A stretch of DNA of 64,000 bases, taken from assembly GCA_037893245.1 (NCBI GenBank), contig JBAIAA010000237.1, positions 868,001-932,000 on the forward strand. Reading direction: 5' to 3'. The number at the start of each line of letters is the position of its first letter. Position 1 is the stretch's first letter. Source of the stretch: Crossaster papposus. Its lineage: Eukaryota; Echinodermata; Asteroidea; Velatida; Solasteridae. The position numbers and the translations under genes were made by a program. The notes beneath the pieces were generated by a model, which did no database searches, was not told the DNA's origin, and worked only from the letters and a program-made list of their open reading frames with translations. Shown piece by piece: positions 9,991 to 20,306 of this stretch.

Positions 9991-12900
9991 ATGGATGTCC
10001 CACCAGGCACCTGTTGGCGCTGTATGCAACCCCTACCAGAGAGTCTGGTGGCATGTGATGGTTGCCCAATGGCCAAGTACTGCAGCGATCAGTGCCAACA
10101 ACGAGACCGCACCAGGCATGGCGCCGTGGAATGCCTGATGTTCGGGCCCCAAAAATGCAGTTATTGCAAGAAAACTGGAGAAATAACACAGGTCAGTTGA
10201 ACCAGCAAACCCAATTCTTCTCATTCCACAAATATTCCAGGCAATTGCGGAGAAAAGGTGCCCCTGACCAATCCTACTTACTTTATATTCCCAGATTGTC
10301 ATTTTGTTTGTACTTTGTATTTTAATTGTTGGTTTTCAAAAGGATGCGAGTGAATTTTAATTGTAACTAACTATTTTTGTTAGGCTTTTATAACCAGTTC
10401 GCGTCGGAGGACGTGTATACAACAGTTGAAAGGGAATCCGTTTTTCTTGTGTTTTTTTTCCCTCGGTATCCATGATTGTAAACAATATTTACTATAAAAT
10501 ACAACCCCCCAAATACAAAATCACAAAAAGTAAGTTCCCCATAAATAATTACAAACAATTTCTTAAAGATCACACCTAGCATAGAATATACCTATGGTTA
10601 TTAGGGAAATGTTGTGTGAAGAATGAAGGCATCCATGACTTTATGGTAGACTGAGCACAAATTGAAGACAAAATCACCCAAAGTCAAAATTCCCAGGAGT
10701 GATTTCAGGACTTTATTTTGATTGTGAAACAACCAAACAACTGTTCAGTAGTGTGTGTATCCACCACATCGTGTCCTCGTGGTATTGATGAGTCTGCTCA
10801 CCCTCTGCTGAGGAATAGCCATCCGCAGATCTCAACCCCATTGAGCATCTTTGGGACCAGCTGAAGCATTCTGTGAATGCTTGAATCAATGAAGGCTGCA
10901 CTCTGGCTGTCTTGGCACAATTTTTGCAGGAGGAATAAATGGCTTTTCCTCAGCAGCGGGTGAGCAGACTCATCAATACCATGAGGAGACGATGCCTAAA
11001 TTGAGGTCATTGAAATGCGTGGTGGATACACACATTACTGTTGCCTTAGTTGCCTTACAATCAAATTAGGTCCTGAAATCACTCTTGTGAATTTTGACAT
11101 TGGGTGAATTTGTCTTCAATTTGTGCTCAGTCAACAAGTCATGCATGTCTACAATCTTGACACATTTCCCTGATAACCATAGGTAACCTATGATGGATGT
11201 AATCTGTAGGAAATTGTTACTTTAGAAATTATGAGGGGTTATTTGTGATGTGTTTAAAATTAAACTTAAACTTATTCTTAACAAGTTCGCGCCGGAGGAC
11301 GTATATACACACAAAGTTTTCCCCAAATTCAAAACAGATGATGCATAAACACGTCACGAACTAGGCCGGAAATGTCTGTCAGCAGCGAGCAAGGTCGAAA
11401 ATGCGTGGCTGTGCTTTCCGGTACCATCGGCTTGAACCCGCCTCGGATCGAGTTTCACTAAAAAATCCCGCGCCTCAGCTCGATGATGTGAAAATAATCA
11501 TTTTAGATGGCTTACTTAATGCCTGTACATTACACTAAATCTTAGTTGCTCCACTTTTTTCTGTACCTTTTCAGTGTTTATCATGCAACAACGCATGGTC
11601 CTGCAATCCCACATGCCAACAGAAGAGTTGGGCAGCCCATAAAGAGGTGTGCAAAGACACGAAGAAAAAGATTGCTGCTTTTAATCTGGTACTGACCAGT
11701 ATGTATACTGAACTGGCAAAACAGGACATTTCCCACACACGGAAGAGATTCGCCCTGGTAGATCCTCCTTTTTACTTTGGCAACACGATGGCATGCGACT
11801 TCCTTCGGCTTAGGCAGAACGAATGGGCGGACAGACTCGGGGCAGAGGAGACAATGCGCGACTTCTACATCCTCTCGGCAGGGTGCGGAGATCTGCGACA
11901 CACAGTGCTGACGGCTGCATCATTGCCTGCGGAGTACCAGGGCAAACTACATGTAGTGCTCAATGACTGGGACCCCTACATCATGGCCAGGAATGTCCTG
12001 TTCCTCTACATGCTGATTCAGCACGAAGCCAGGGAAGGCATTGCCCCCAGCCTAGCCACGCTTTGGTACTCCCTGCACATCTCCAATAGTGACTATAACC
12101 TGACCAAGACCAGCCTGCAGAAGCTTATCCAAGCCGATGCCAAGGGAATTCAAGAAGCCACCAAGGGGTGCGTGTCCATCAGCGACGAGGACGTTGTAAA
12201 ACTTCGCTATGTCTGGAAAGGCTGGTGCTCCCTCGAATGCAAACGCATCAAAAGCTCCTCTGTGAAACTCACAAAGCAAAGACAGGCTGTCTTTGCAGAG
12301 TTTCCCCAGTTCAACCATGAATTACAGCTCTACTTTGAAAGACTCTCGCGTCTGGAGGCGGAAAACCTGAAGAAGTGGTTCCAGCATGGCCTATTTCTTG
12401 CTCAAGACAGCCCGGTCGGAAGTCTGCCATTTGACAACCCAACCCTTACAGGAAGAAGGGAAGAATTTGTAAGTGAGTACAGGCATGATTTTGTGTACTG
12501 TATCCATCGCAACTGCACACCTTTCAAAGCTTGGGACAGCCTGCAGGTGCAAAAGTCTGCAGGTGAAACGACTTCCACTGCCATGTACCACAAGTATGTG
12601 GCTGAGCAGCTGCAGAAAACATCAACCCTCTTAACCCAAGGCAGGCTGCGCATAAACATGCTGGTTTCTAACTGCCTTGAAATCCCACGCCATCACCAGG
12701 CTCAGACCGTAAAGTTTGACCGCATCTTTACATCCAACCTGGCTGACTTTGTGGGATTTCGCAGGCTCCTCCAAACCTTCAGGCCACTGATGAATCCAAA
12801 CAACAAGAATGCCACGTTGGTTACCGAGACTATGAACTGGGCCCATTACATGCCGCGGGCAAAAATATGGCATGAAGAACTGGGGAGAGATATCATCGAT

Positions 12901-13215
12901 TCAACCAAGACGACGATGAAGCTTTGCAAAGACGACACAGGAAAGGAGCTTTCCGATCCAATGGCCTTCTACAACCAGAATGAGTATTTCAACAACACTC
13001 ACTGGTTTTGTGCATATCTGAGGGCAAATATGTCGGAGCTAGACTACGTCCCATCTTTCAAGGAAGCCATGAAGTGTGAAGGGTTGCAGATGCGCGACTT
13101 CCGAAAGGAACTCAACAAACTGGTGCCCTTCGCGTTTCGAGTGAATGCCAGGAGCCTTACCTCTCCCACTGGTTTAGAGAGGGCACTGGAATGGTTTTTG
13201 CCTTCTGATCGCTAA
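9991..13215 (+). CDS. Tandem MYND zinc-finger protein with DUF4470-like domain, copy 1
   Basis: Two exons, 9991-10191 and 11575-13215, join in phase 0 (donor CAG|GTCAGT, acceptor TTTTCAG|TGT) to give 613 aa. The start at 9991 is chosen because an in-frame TGA lies just upstream. There are two MYND fingers. The first uses C8, C11, C22, C25, C31, C35, H43, C48; the second uses C56, C59, C68, C71, C77, C81, H89, C93, and the intron splits it. From about residue 165 comes [12 protein letters not shown] and then [12 protein letters not shown], the signature of the DUF4470 family (as in DNAAF3-related proteins). MYND fingers bind proline-rich partners; the function of this architecture is not known to me. 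The 5' end is 84 bp from a gypsy LTR. The intron carries a Tc1 relic and a TTAA MITE. Confidence 0.88.
10383..10648. repeat. MITE fragments within the MYND copy 1 intron
   Basis: 10390-10420 matches the end of the TTAA MITE family that begins TTAACCAGTTCGCGCCGG. 10460-10520 (TATTTACTATAAAATACAAC) matches the interior of the TTAAAGGTAGTATACACC family. No gene content is visible. Confidence 0.6.
10649..11132 (+). mobile_element. Tc1/mariner-derived foldback element
   Basis: Terminal inverted repeats of about 60 bp begin GACTGAGCACAAATTGAAGA and end with its complement. The interior, on the plus strand, keeps a Tc1 transposase C-terminus: DLNPIEHLWDQLKHSV, then QQRVSRLINTMRRRC, broken by stops. 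The left interior is an inverted copy of the same 3' coding end, so the element folds back on itself. It lies in the intron of MYND copy 1 and is absent from copy 2. Confidence 0.85.
11278..11500 (+). mobile_element. TTAA MITE of the CAGTTCGCGCCGG family, 3' end lost
   Basis: It starts TTAACAAGTTCGCGCCGG and matches copies at 28810-29051 and 54091-54325 throughout. It stops before the terminal CCGGCGCGAACTGGTTAA seen in other copies. It sits 75 bp before the acceptor of MYND exon 2. Confidence 0.75.
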
Positions 13216-13309
13216 GTTCTGGTATAACCTGCATTCTGATGGAACATCGTACCATGGCAATCATCACAAATAATGTTCTGACTTAACCCCAGAGGTTAGG
13301 GACTTAGGT

Positions 13310-13729
13310 TTACCTGGAAGCAGTTGCCGTAAGAAGACTGGTGAATCCAACTTTCTCAAACCACTTCTTCTTCGACCTGTACACCTCAAGCTCTCTCTGA
13401 ACACTTTCTTCCAATTCTGACATTGGAATGAGGTCTGCTAAAGGGTCATTGACATTTAGATTCTGAATAAGCCCAAGACGTAATGACGTCACGCTTTGTT
13501 TACATGTGGGCTTTCCTATGAGCGAGTCTGTCAGTACGTCGTCTGGCATCCAGACTTCGCTCACATAGGAAAGCGCATATGTAAACAAAGCCATGACATC
13601 GTTACGTCTCGGGTCTATTGGCTTCATCAATGGCAGTTTATCATCATCATCTAGAACTACAGGCTGCCAAGACCAGTTGTTGTTCCTCAGCTGATAGATG
13701 TTGGACTTCTTGTTGCTGAATCGCTGCAT
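13310..13729 (-). CDS. Hypothetical 139-aa ORF, convergent with the MYND gene
   Basis: I do not recognise this protein. It runs towards the MYND gene and its stop is 94 bp from the MYND stop. The copy at 48912-49325 is 137 aa and differs by substitutions plus a 6-bp in-frame deletion, so the frame has survived divergence. Against coding status, the middle of the ORF passes through an imperfect palindrome (13476-13609) that resembles a dispersed element at 23262-23392. It could be a real single-exon gene, a 3' exon, or an accidental open frame in repeat DNA. Confidence 0.35.
   Translation of the reverse strand: MQRFSNKKSNIYQLRNNNWSWQPVVLDDDDKLPLMKPIDPRRNDVMALFTYALSYVSEVWMPDDVLTDSLIGKPTCKQSVTSLRLGLIQNLNVNDPLADLIPMSELEESVQRELEVYRSKKKWFEKVGFTSLLTATASR
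13476..13609. repeat. Imperfect inverted repeat with about 50-bp arms
   Basis: The arm containing GCTTTGTTTACATGTGGGC (13476-13524) is matched in reverse complement by 13556-13609, with a centre containing ACGTCGTCTGGCATCCAGAC. It is present in copy 2 (about 49070-49205), and a relative occurs at 23262-23392. It looks like a foldback element. Confidence 0.7.
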
Positions 13730-14338
13730 TCTGCCCTGCTATTACCAAGCTGTAGACACAGGACTATGCCTTGTTCAGTGTTCAGGATGAAGGCTGTGAT
13801 GAAAGGTCATTGGTTCTGTGTGTTGGACTTTTGAGTGGGAACACACAGAGTGTACACACATTCTCATTTTTGTATCACTGTGGAGACATAGCTTTGTTCT
13901 CGTGTACAAAATGGTTAGAAAGTCGAGCACGTTTTTCAAAATGCTCCCATTTTAACCATAATTGTTTTCCTGGGTTGAAATTTCGACCCAATATACCCTA
14001 TATTCCCTAACCCTAACCCACATCCTAATCCTAGTTTTTGAGTAATTTAAGTAAAATCCAAAAATCTAATTCGTGAAATTCCCAGTGGACACCTATTCAT
14101 CTATAGAAATGTACCCTCCGGAGACGTTTTGTCTCCATTGTGTTCATGTCTCCAGAGGGTACTGTATTTCGCACCACATGTACACTTACAGTTGACCAGG
14201 AACTGTGCCGTGAACTTGCCCACAAGTAAATACCTCTGCATTCCCCCAAACTCTAACATTTGTACAAGTCTCATGCCTTGTGGTATTATGTGCTTGAGTG
14301 GGGACACACACATACAGGGTGTACACATACACATCAAC
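13730..14338. other. Intergenic sequence of duplication copy 1
   Basis: No gene is visible. It contains CTAACCCTAACCC near 14008, a short telomere-like run, and sequence shared with 49326-49600. Confidence 0.5.
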
Positions 14339-14530
14339 GTTTGTTTATGGTGTAAATCGAGGAGTTTCTTTTGTTCCTCTCGATGATTTCCTTTGTTTGT
14401 ACTTTTTCGAACGGCTCTCATTGGTTTTGTACACGAATCTCAATCGAGGACGTCCTCGATTCTAACCCTAACCCCAATTCACCTTCGTGTCGCCAGGCAT
14501 GTGTCCTCCATTTACACCATAAACAAACGC
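14339..14530. mobile_element. MITE with 26-bp TIRs, filled site in copy 1
   Basis: The ends CGTTTGTTTATGGTGTAAAT and ATTTACACCATAAACAAACG are perfect complements over 20 bp and extend to 26 bp with one mismatch. A second copy is at 42630-42820. The equivalent place in duplication copy 2 (about 49600-49612) lacks the element, so it inserted after the duplication or was cleanly lost from copy 2. Confidence 0.85.
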
Positions 14531-15293
14531 TTACAATTGACCAGGAACTGTGTGCTGTGAGCTCACCCATGAATAAATGCCTGTGCATTCCCCCCAAACC
14601 ATTCATGTATTTCTGCCCTGAACCTCGCAGAATTCAACAGGGTATCCCTGGGCCTTTTGTACCGAGTACAATAACAAGTTCAACAACAAGTTGCTCATGC
14701 TTTGAACCAAACCTAGCAAAACCTGCAGTTAGATTTTGGATGGACTTATGGTAGTTAGGGTTAAAGTAGGTAAATTAGGAAAACTTGTAAGCCTGGGATT
14801 GTTAGTGTTAGCACTTGGTAACGAGCAAGCATCACAAATTGGACAAAAGACGCTATTAATTAGTAGCTCTACAGTAAATTAGTGCAGCATAACCACCAAG
14901 CCAAACTTTGTTCGTTAGAGGGTCGATAACAGCCTCAAATCCCTAACAATCACTGTTAATATGTTGAGGCAGCATAAACGATATCTCGAAGCAGTGCGGA
15001 TGATTTCAAGCATTATCTAGGCCTAAATTTAAGCATGGTAGAGACTAAAACATTGACGTAAGCGATCCTACAAAATCAACGACACAGTTTAGCCTTACAG
15101 CCTCAATCTTTTGAAGCCTCAATCCTTTGAAGCCTCCGCCCATCTCCGATGGTGAAGGTTATGTATTCATGTCTATATTTATGTATTTCTGTCGGTCTGT
15201 CGGTCGGTCCGTCTGTTTGTATGTCTGAATAAGATTAAAACTGCTGCAAACTGCTTACTGGCCTGAATGACCTAAAATATACAAATCAAATAA

Positions 15294-15385
15294 GTTAAGA
15301 GGGCCTTATATTTCGATCTTAACAAGACCTTCAGATCTTCTATGTAAAATACCTTGTTAAAATCGAAATATCAAGGCCTCTTAAC
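15294..15385. repeat. Hairpin-forming inverted repeat, 33-bp arms
   Basis: 15294-15326 and 15353-15385 are near-complements (GTTAAGAGGGCC... against ...GGCCTCTTAAC). The structure is also present in copy 2 at about 50378-50470. The rest of 14531-15658 is shared intergenic sequence with a short TCTG/TCGG simple repeat near 15190-15230 and no gene. Confidence 0.7.
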
Positions 15386-15872
15386 CTATTCGTTTGTTTG
15401 TCTATTAGCAAGATTACAGGGATTTTAATGACACTTGGTGGTTGGATAGCTGTCAAGGATGATTCCATTACATTTTCAGATTGGTCTGGATCCGGATTAG
15501 GAATCTGGATCACTGACATTTTACATTGGGAGATTATGGTGTTTGTGCAGTTGGGGCAGAGGTCTCCGCTCTATCAAGTGCCTTTTTGCATAGTTATGTT
15601 AATGGATTTTAGAGTAAATTAGATGGTTTAATAGGGTAAAAACAAAAGATGCACTCACTTTACACTTGGGGCAGACAAAGCCACTCATGTTTTCAACCAC
15701 ACCAAGGATAGGCAGCTTGACCTTCTGGCAAAAGTTGATTTCTTTGCGGACATCCATCAGAGAAATCTCCTGCGAATTTATAACAATAACAGCTGCCTCA
15801 GAGCTCTGAAATCAAAGGGGTTAAACCCTAGGCTAGTCAGTGCGAAGCAGTTCACTTTATACTGTCAAGTGC

Positions 15873-16370
15873 CGTGGCCTCGTGGTCTGGAGCATTGAAT
15901 TCGCCGTCTGTGGGTGAAGCTGCAGGTTGTGGATTAGTCATGGGCCTTGTCCGCCTTTAAAGTGCGGCCTCTGTTGATGTTTATTTTTGTAATGCATTGT
16001 AAATAGCGAAAGTAGAAAAAATACAATAGTAATGTTTTGGAACAAGACTAGTTGTAAGTTTTGAGTCCAGCCTGGGACTAAAGTACGTGTGCCCTTAGGG
16101 CAAGGCACTTTGTGACTCATTGCTTCTCTCGACCCAGGAGTAAATAGGTACCTGTGAGGGCAGAGATGGTTATTGTGATTAATTTAGCTGCTTTGCGCCG
16201 AAATGGCAGCATTGAGTTGTATACTCCCCAGGGAGCTGAGATGATATTTGGAATGTTTTGTGGGCCCAATGATCTTGAGCAGGGATAATAATGACAGCAT
16301 CTTGAGTACCAGTTGTGGTAAATAATAAGTGCGCTATATAAAAATATTGCCTATTGCCTATATCGCCTAA
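15873..16370 (+). mobile_element. SINE-like repeat with tRNA-like head
   Basis: A tRNA-like head (GTGGCCTCGTGGTCTGGAGC with a weak B box GGTTGTGG) is followed by a body containing GGCAAGGCACTTTG and CCCAGGAGTAAATAGG, and an end rich in ATTGCCTATTGCCTAT. The same element is at 50938-51745 in copy 2, where a 324-bp MITE interrupts it. Confidence 0.65.
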
Positions 16371-16503
16371 AAAAACAACAGAAGGTTACTTTTTCCCCTT
16401 GAAAATTGAATGTATTATTTTATTTTAAAACTTTCATTTCAAATCACACTTTCATTTCTTTGAATTCCTTTACTTTTAATTGTCGTTTACCATTATTTAG
16501 TAA

Positions 16504-16870
16504 TTAAAGTTAGGATACACCATTGGTAATTGCTTGAATTATCAGGAATGGGTGAATTTGGGGTCTTGTATTGTTTTGTAAATACCGTTTAACTGACCTG
16601 TCCGAATCATGCACGTTGAGAAAAAAGCAAGAAAAAAAGCGTTCGTTTTCAACCGGTGTCTGGCAGTTGTTTTTGTTATTTTCTTTTTTGCGATCGCTGT
16701 TCGGCGATTGTGAATTTTTTTAATAAATTTAAATACAATTACAGGATATCTAGCACAATCATTTTGCTGTATGCCTAGAATCATTATTTACTTTAAAATA
16801 AGCAAGATATTTCTTAATAATTCGGTAGTAAACATTTTCAATATCTGCAAATGGTGTATCCTACCTTTAA
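16504..16870. mobile_element. TTAA MITE, AGGTAGTATACACC family (copy in duplication 1)
   Basis: It begins TTAAAGTTAGGATACACCAT and ends GGTGTATCCTACCTTTAA. It corresponds to 51880-52214 in duplication copy 2, so it predates the duplication. Confidence 0.85.
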
Positions 16871-17387
16871 CCTTGTTTGTATAACAGTCTGTTTAATACG
16901 CCTCGTAGTAAAAAATGTAAATAAATTGCAAAAGTTTCAATCAAAATGACACGCGACACGTGTATATCCTGCATTTTATTTATTTAATTTTGTTTGGGAG
17001 GGGGGTCCAAACTTGTTAAAAATGCGAGTTACACGGCAATTGCCCTTTGTGAGTTAGCCATATGCACGCTCGTGTGAATTTTTTTTCAATCCTGTGTCAA
17101 CGTCAAGATTTGTCTAGTGTGAAAAGGGCAATATATAACATCTAGCTGAAAATACTCTCACGATATGAATCATCTGCAGTGTACACCAACACGCTTTGTC
17201 ATTTGCACCCAGTGGCGTAAGTTTCCTACCTGCGGCGTTGTAACCAGCACGGCCCCGTCAACATCGGTACTGCTGAGGTACTGCACAATGGACAGGTGTT
17301 CGTCTGACGTCCCCGGGGGTGTGTCTACTATGAGGTAGTCTGTATCACCCCAGTCTACGTCTCGTAAGAACTGCTTGATGAGGCCAG

Positions 17388-18909
17388 TAGTAAGGATGAT
17401 GAGAGGCTGCTGATAAGTAAAAGCGTGTTCCACTCACCCGAACGTTGGCACACGTAAATAGTGTTGTTTCGCGTGCACCAATTATGTTGGTCAACGTTTA
17501 ATAGCAAAAATGATATGACATCCGGAGCTGTTCGCTGTTGGCCAGTGAAGTATTTTAAACGAGGGCGGAGGTATAAGCACATAGTTATGTTGTCAGTTGA
17601 CAGTTATCTTGTCAGGGAAACAATTTAGTTTTCTTACTTTTCGTTAATGGTGGAATTGTTTTGAGAAAAAAAATTATAAAAAAACATAAAGTTGAACAAT
17701 AGTTGGTAAAGTCGCCAACAAATAATGTCACTGTCACTAGGCGCCGTCTTTTTGACAACGTAATTTATAAATTTTTGCTAACAATCTGTTCCACTTTGAC
17801 TAGCGGCAACTTGAAACGTTGACGAACGTTCGCGCAAACAGTTCGCTTGAGTGGAACGCAGCCCAGTATTAAAAAATGTTTGATTAGGAGTCACATTAAA
17901 TTTTGACTCCTATGTTAAGTGTGCTGGTCCAATTTGCCCTTTTATTGGTTAACTTGGATTTAAACATACTTGTTTAAGACCGCTCGGCACATAGTTTGAA
18001 GGGTCTGAGAAGGTTAGTGAGAAAGTGAGTGCATCAAGCAGTATTGCAGTGGGGTCCATCACAAGTCCAGTCACAAGTATTGGGCTAAGTCTGAATTACT
18101 TGGCCGACTTGAAATTACACACGAGTCAATAGGAGGTGGCTGCAGCCTCTTCTCTCATAGACTTGTGTGTAACAGACTTTGCGAGTATATACGTCCTCCG
18201 GCGCGAACTGGTTTTCAAAAGTGCCGTAAGGCTTACTATTCTGGCCTTGGGGAGTGTGGGACGCCCCCTATCCAGTTAGTGAACCAGCACACAAGGACAC
18301 CAATGTAGGTACAGAGATTTATTCCTACTGCGTACGGTAAACTGTAAACAAAACAATTAAAGATAATTACAATGAGAAAACTGCTACGAAGCAGAAGGTG
18401 ATACAATGACATGGAATGATTTCCCTTACATAAAAATACATGTAGCACAAGCTAGTGTAGCAGGAACAACAATTATTAAATAATAGGTACATAGCATACA
18501 TGTACATGTGTATATAACAGAATTTCTGATCGGAATGATTAAAGCTTACTATGTATCAAGTGTCCCCAATCTAGTACACAAATACAATTGTTTCATCCAA
18601 TGGTAATAAAACATTATGCTAGTGAGATTTCCCAAAAGGGACAACAGGTGTGGGCAAATCCAACTATAAAGTACATTTACATGTACAAGAGAAAGACTTA
18701 CAGAGCTGTTGTGTCTCCAAACGTACAAATGCTGTCAAACAGTGAGTGCCACAAGTCCTAGTGCATTGTAACCTAGGGTGAATGACCAATAAGCTATATT
18801 AACAATCAGAGAATAAGTAAATGCAAACTGTACACTGACTTTATAACAATGAAAATTGATACATACAGTACATGTGGACGCATAGTAAACAAACATGGCT
18901 GCCCCCTAC
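17388..18909. other. Duplication tail and unannotated sequence
   Basis: 17388 to about 18171 is co-linear with 53117-53911 and holds no exon other than those named. Next comes a reverse-oriented end of the CAGTTCGCGCCGG MITE (18187-18220). 18221-18909 shows no gene or recognised repeat. Confidence 0.5.
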
Positions 18910-19396
18910 TTATACTTCGACTCAAATAAACCACAAAGGAGACAAGTTATTGAGTGATGCCACAGCCTCGAAAATGGCAGTATGTTTTATTCCGGATACC
19001 AGTGAAAGGGCATACCGGTAGCAAAAAGAAACAATTCAACAAATAAACAATTTGGGCCACCCAGGCCCCCCGGGCAACACCAGGCCCGACCATTATAATG
19101 GGCAACACCAGGCCCGACCGGTCAAGGGGAACACCAATCCCCTATGGGCAACACCAGGCCCACCAACACAGGGCAACCAAATGCCCATTGCCAAAGAGGC
19201 AACCACATGCAACCACAAAGTTGCTTCCATCTACCGATGTTAACTTCGGTCAGGAAAATCTAGCCTCGGGAAATTCGCGAGCGCTATGACAACAGAGCAA
19301 TTTGCCTAAAATATAATTTACTGCCGGATTTGATTATTAGGCCGCTAAATGTGAGGACTTGCGTTACTGGCTGTCTGAATCCGTAATAAATTGCCA
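18910..19396. repeat. 487-bp direct repeat, left copy
   Basis: It matches 20307-20793 almost exactly and starts at the same base (TTATACTTCGACTC) and ends at the same base (AATAAATTGCCA). Inside is a short array built on GGGCAACACCAGGCCCGACC. The pair encloses 910 bp. It could be the two LTRs of a short element or one and a bit units of a 1397-bp tandem repeat; no primer-binding site follows the left copy, which favours the latter. Confidence 0.9.
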
Positions 19397-19884
19397 GGCA
19401 GGGGAAAACATAATATTTAATGCAAAAGATAAATTCATTATTACAGCCTATGAAAATAGTTTCATGATACCTGCAAACACTGTAGTGAATTCCATGAGTA
19501 AAAAGGGGACCTTTACAGTTGTAAGTGCTATATTAGAAGCAGAGATGTTTATGCTGAGTACAGCAATATTGTGAACATATTATAGCCTCATGATACGTTC
19601 GAGCGCTATTTAGGATTATAAACTATAAAAAGCCAATCAAGGACATCTATGAGTACAGTATAAATCATATATTAGCCTCGGGAAACTTTCGAGCGCTACA
19701 GTGTATATTGGAATGTCACCATAAACCCCAGAATTGATGAAATCTGTGAGTACCATGAACATAGCCTCATGACACATGCGAGCGCTATATTGTGAACAAA
19801 AGATAAAATTGCTAGAATCTAATTATGAATATGTACATCATAATGCAACATCAACATGACCGCATGACACCTATGCGAATGCTA
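19261..19884. repeat. Series of 26-nt palindromic motifs spaced about 90 bp
   Basis: TAGCCTC-N10/11-CGAGCGCTA occurs at 19261, 19583, 19673 and 19762, each 26 nt long, with a decayed fifth at about 19857. The ends (TAGC...GCTA, CTC...GAG) are complementary while the middles vary. The first also lies in the right direct repeat (20658). Confidence 0.8.
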
Positions 19885-19932
19885 TATTGGGAACCAACTC
19901 AAAAATTGGTGGAGACATTGGGGTGGTGGTGG

Positions 19933-20306
19933 GATAAAATTTGCTGAACAAAAATTGAGATGTTGACTCTGGAATCGGCTGTGACAGAGTGGCTATAAAA
20001 CTCTAACCCGCCAAAAGCTCAGCTTCCCCACGCGGAACCCATGATTCTCATTGGCCAAAAGTTAACTGTATAAATTTGCATACTGCTGACCTTTTACCTT
20101 TTGCATAATTAACCCTTATATGGCGATAGCGTGACATGAACTAAAATTCAATTTCTACCGCCGGCCCAGGCAAGAGTTTGTTGACCTTGCACTTGGCGCT
20201 AAATTCGATGAGGGTGTAAATGTCAAAGAAATGCCATGAGAGGGTAAGGAGGCCGCATGAGCTTTCGCTGTGTATAAAACCTTTTACCGTGTAACGGTAA
20301 AAGGAG
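19933..20306. mobile_element. 374-bp dispersed element with terminal 11-bp hairpin, copy 1
   Basis: It appears identical in extent to 26189-26562. It begins GATAAAATTTGCTGAAC and ends with a perfect stem CCTTTTACCGT/ACGGTAAAAGG (loop GTA) followed by AG. The same 3' end in two unrelated contexts marks a true terminus. A 3'-terminal hairpin without TIRs is Helitron/Helentron-like; that class is inference. Confidence 0.75.

Larger units (their letters stand above)
15659..17384 (-). pseudogene. NUBP1 exons 6 and 7, orphan duplicated copy
   Basis: 17230-17384 reproduces NUBP1 exon 6 ([13 protein letters not shown] region) and 15659-15769 reproduces exon 7 ([13 protein letters not shown] region), both without stops. 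No other NUBP1 exon exists near this copy, because the duplication ends before exon 5. The acceptor of exon 6 is broken: the minus strand reads CTACTG|GC where the functional copy has CTACAG|GC (plus-strand 17385-17386 CA instead of CT). These exons therefore cannot make NUBP1 and are a duplication relic. Confidence 0.85.
9949..18215. repeat. Segmental duplication, copy 1
   Basis: From GTATTTATGAATGATG (about 9949) to about 18171-18215, the sequence is co-linear with about 44900-54090. It contains the MYND/DUF4470-like gene, the convergent small ORF, two NUBP1 exons, a SINE and a TTAA MITE in the same order. The left edge abuts the gypsy insertion (42 bp away). The right edge lies at a fragment of a TTAA MITE. 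Differences are point changes, in-frame coding indels and lineage-specific insertions. Confidence 0.9.

Noticed and set aside
15659-17384. A second functional NUBP1 gene
   Set aside because: Only two of ten exons are present and the acceptor of exon 6 is mutated.
19052-19289. 63-aa ORFs repeated at 20449-20686
   Set aside because: Low-complexity Pro/Gly/Asn frames created by GGGCAACACCAGGCCCGACC repeats, present only because the 487-bp repeat is duplicated.
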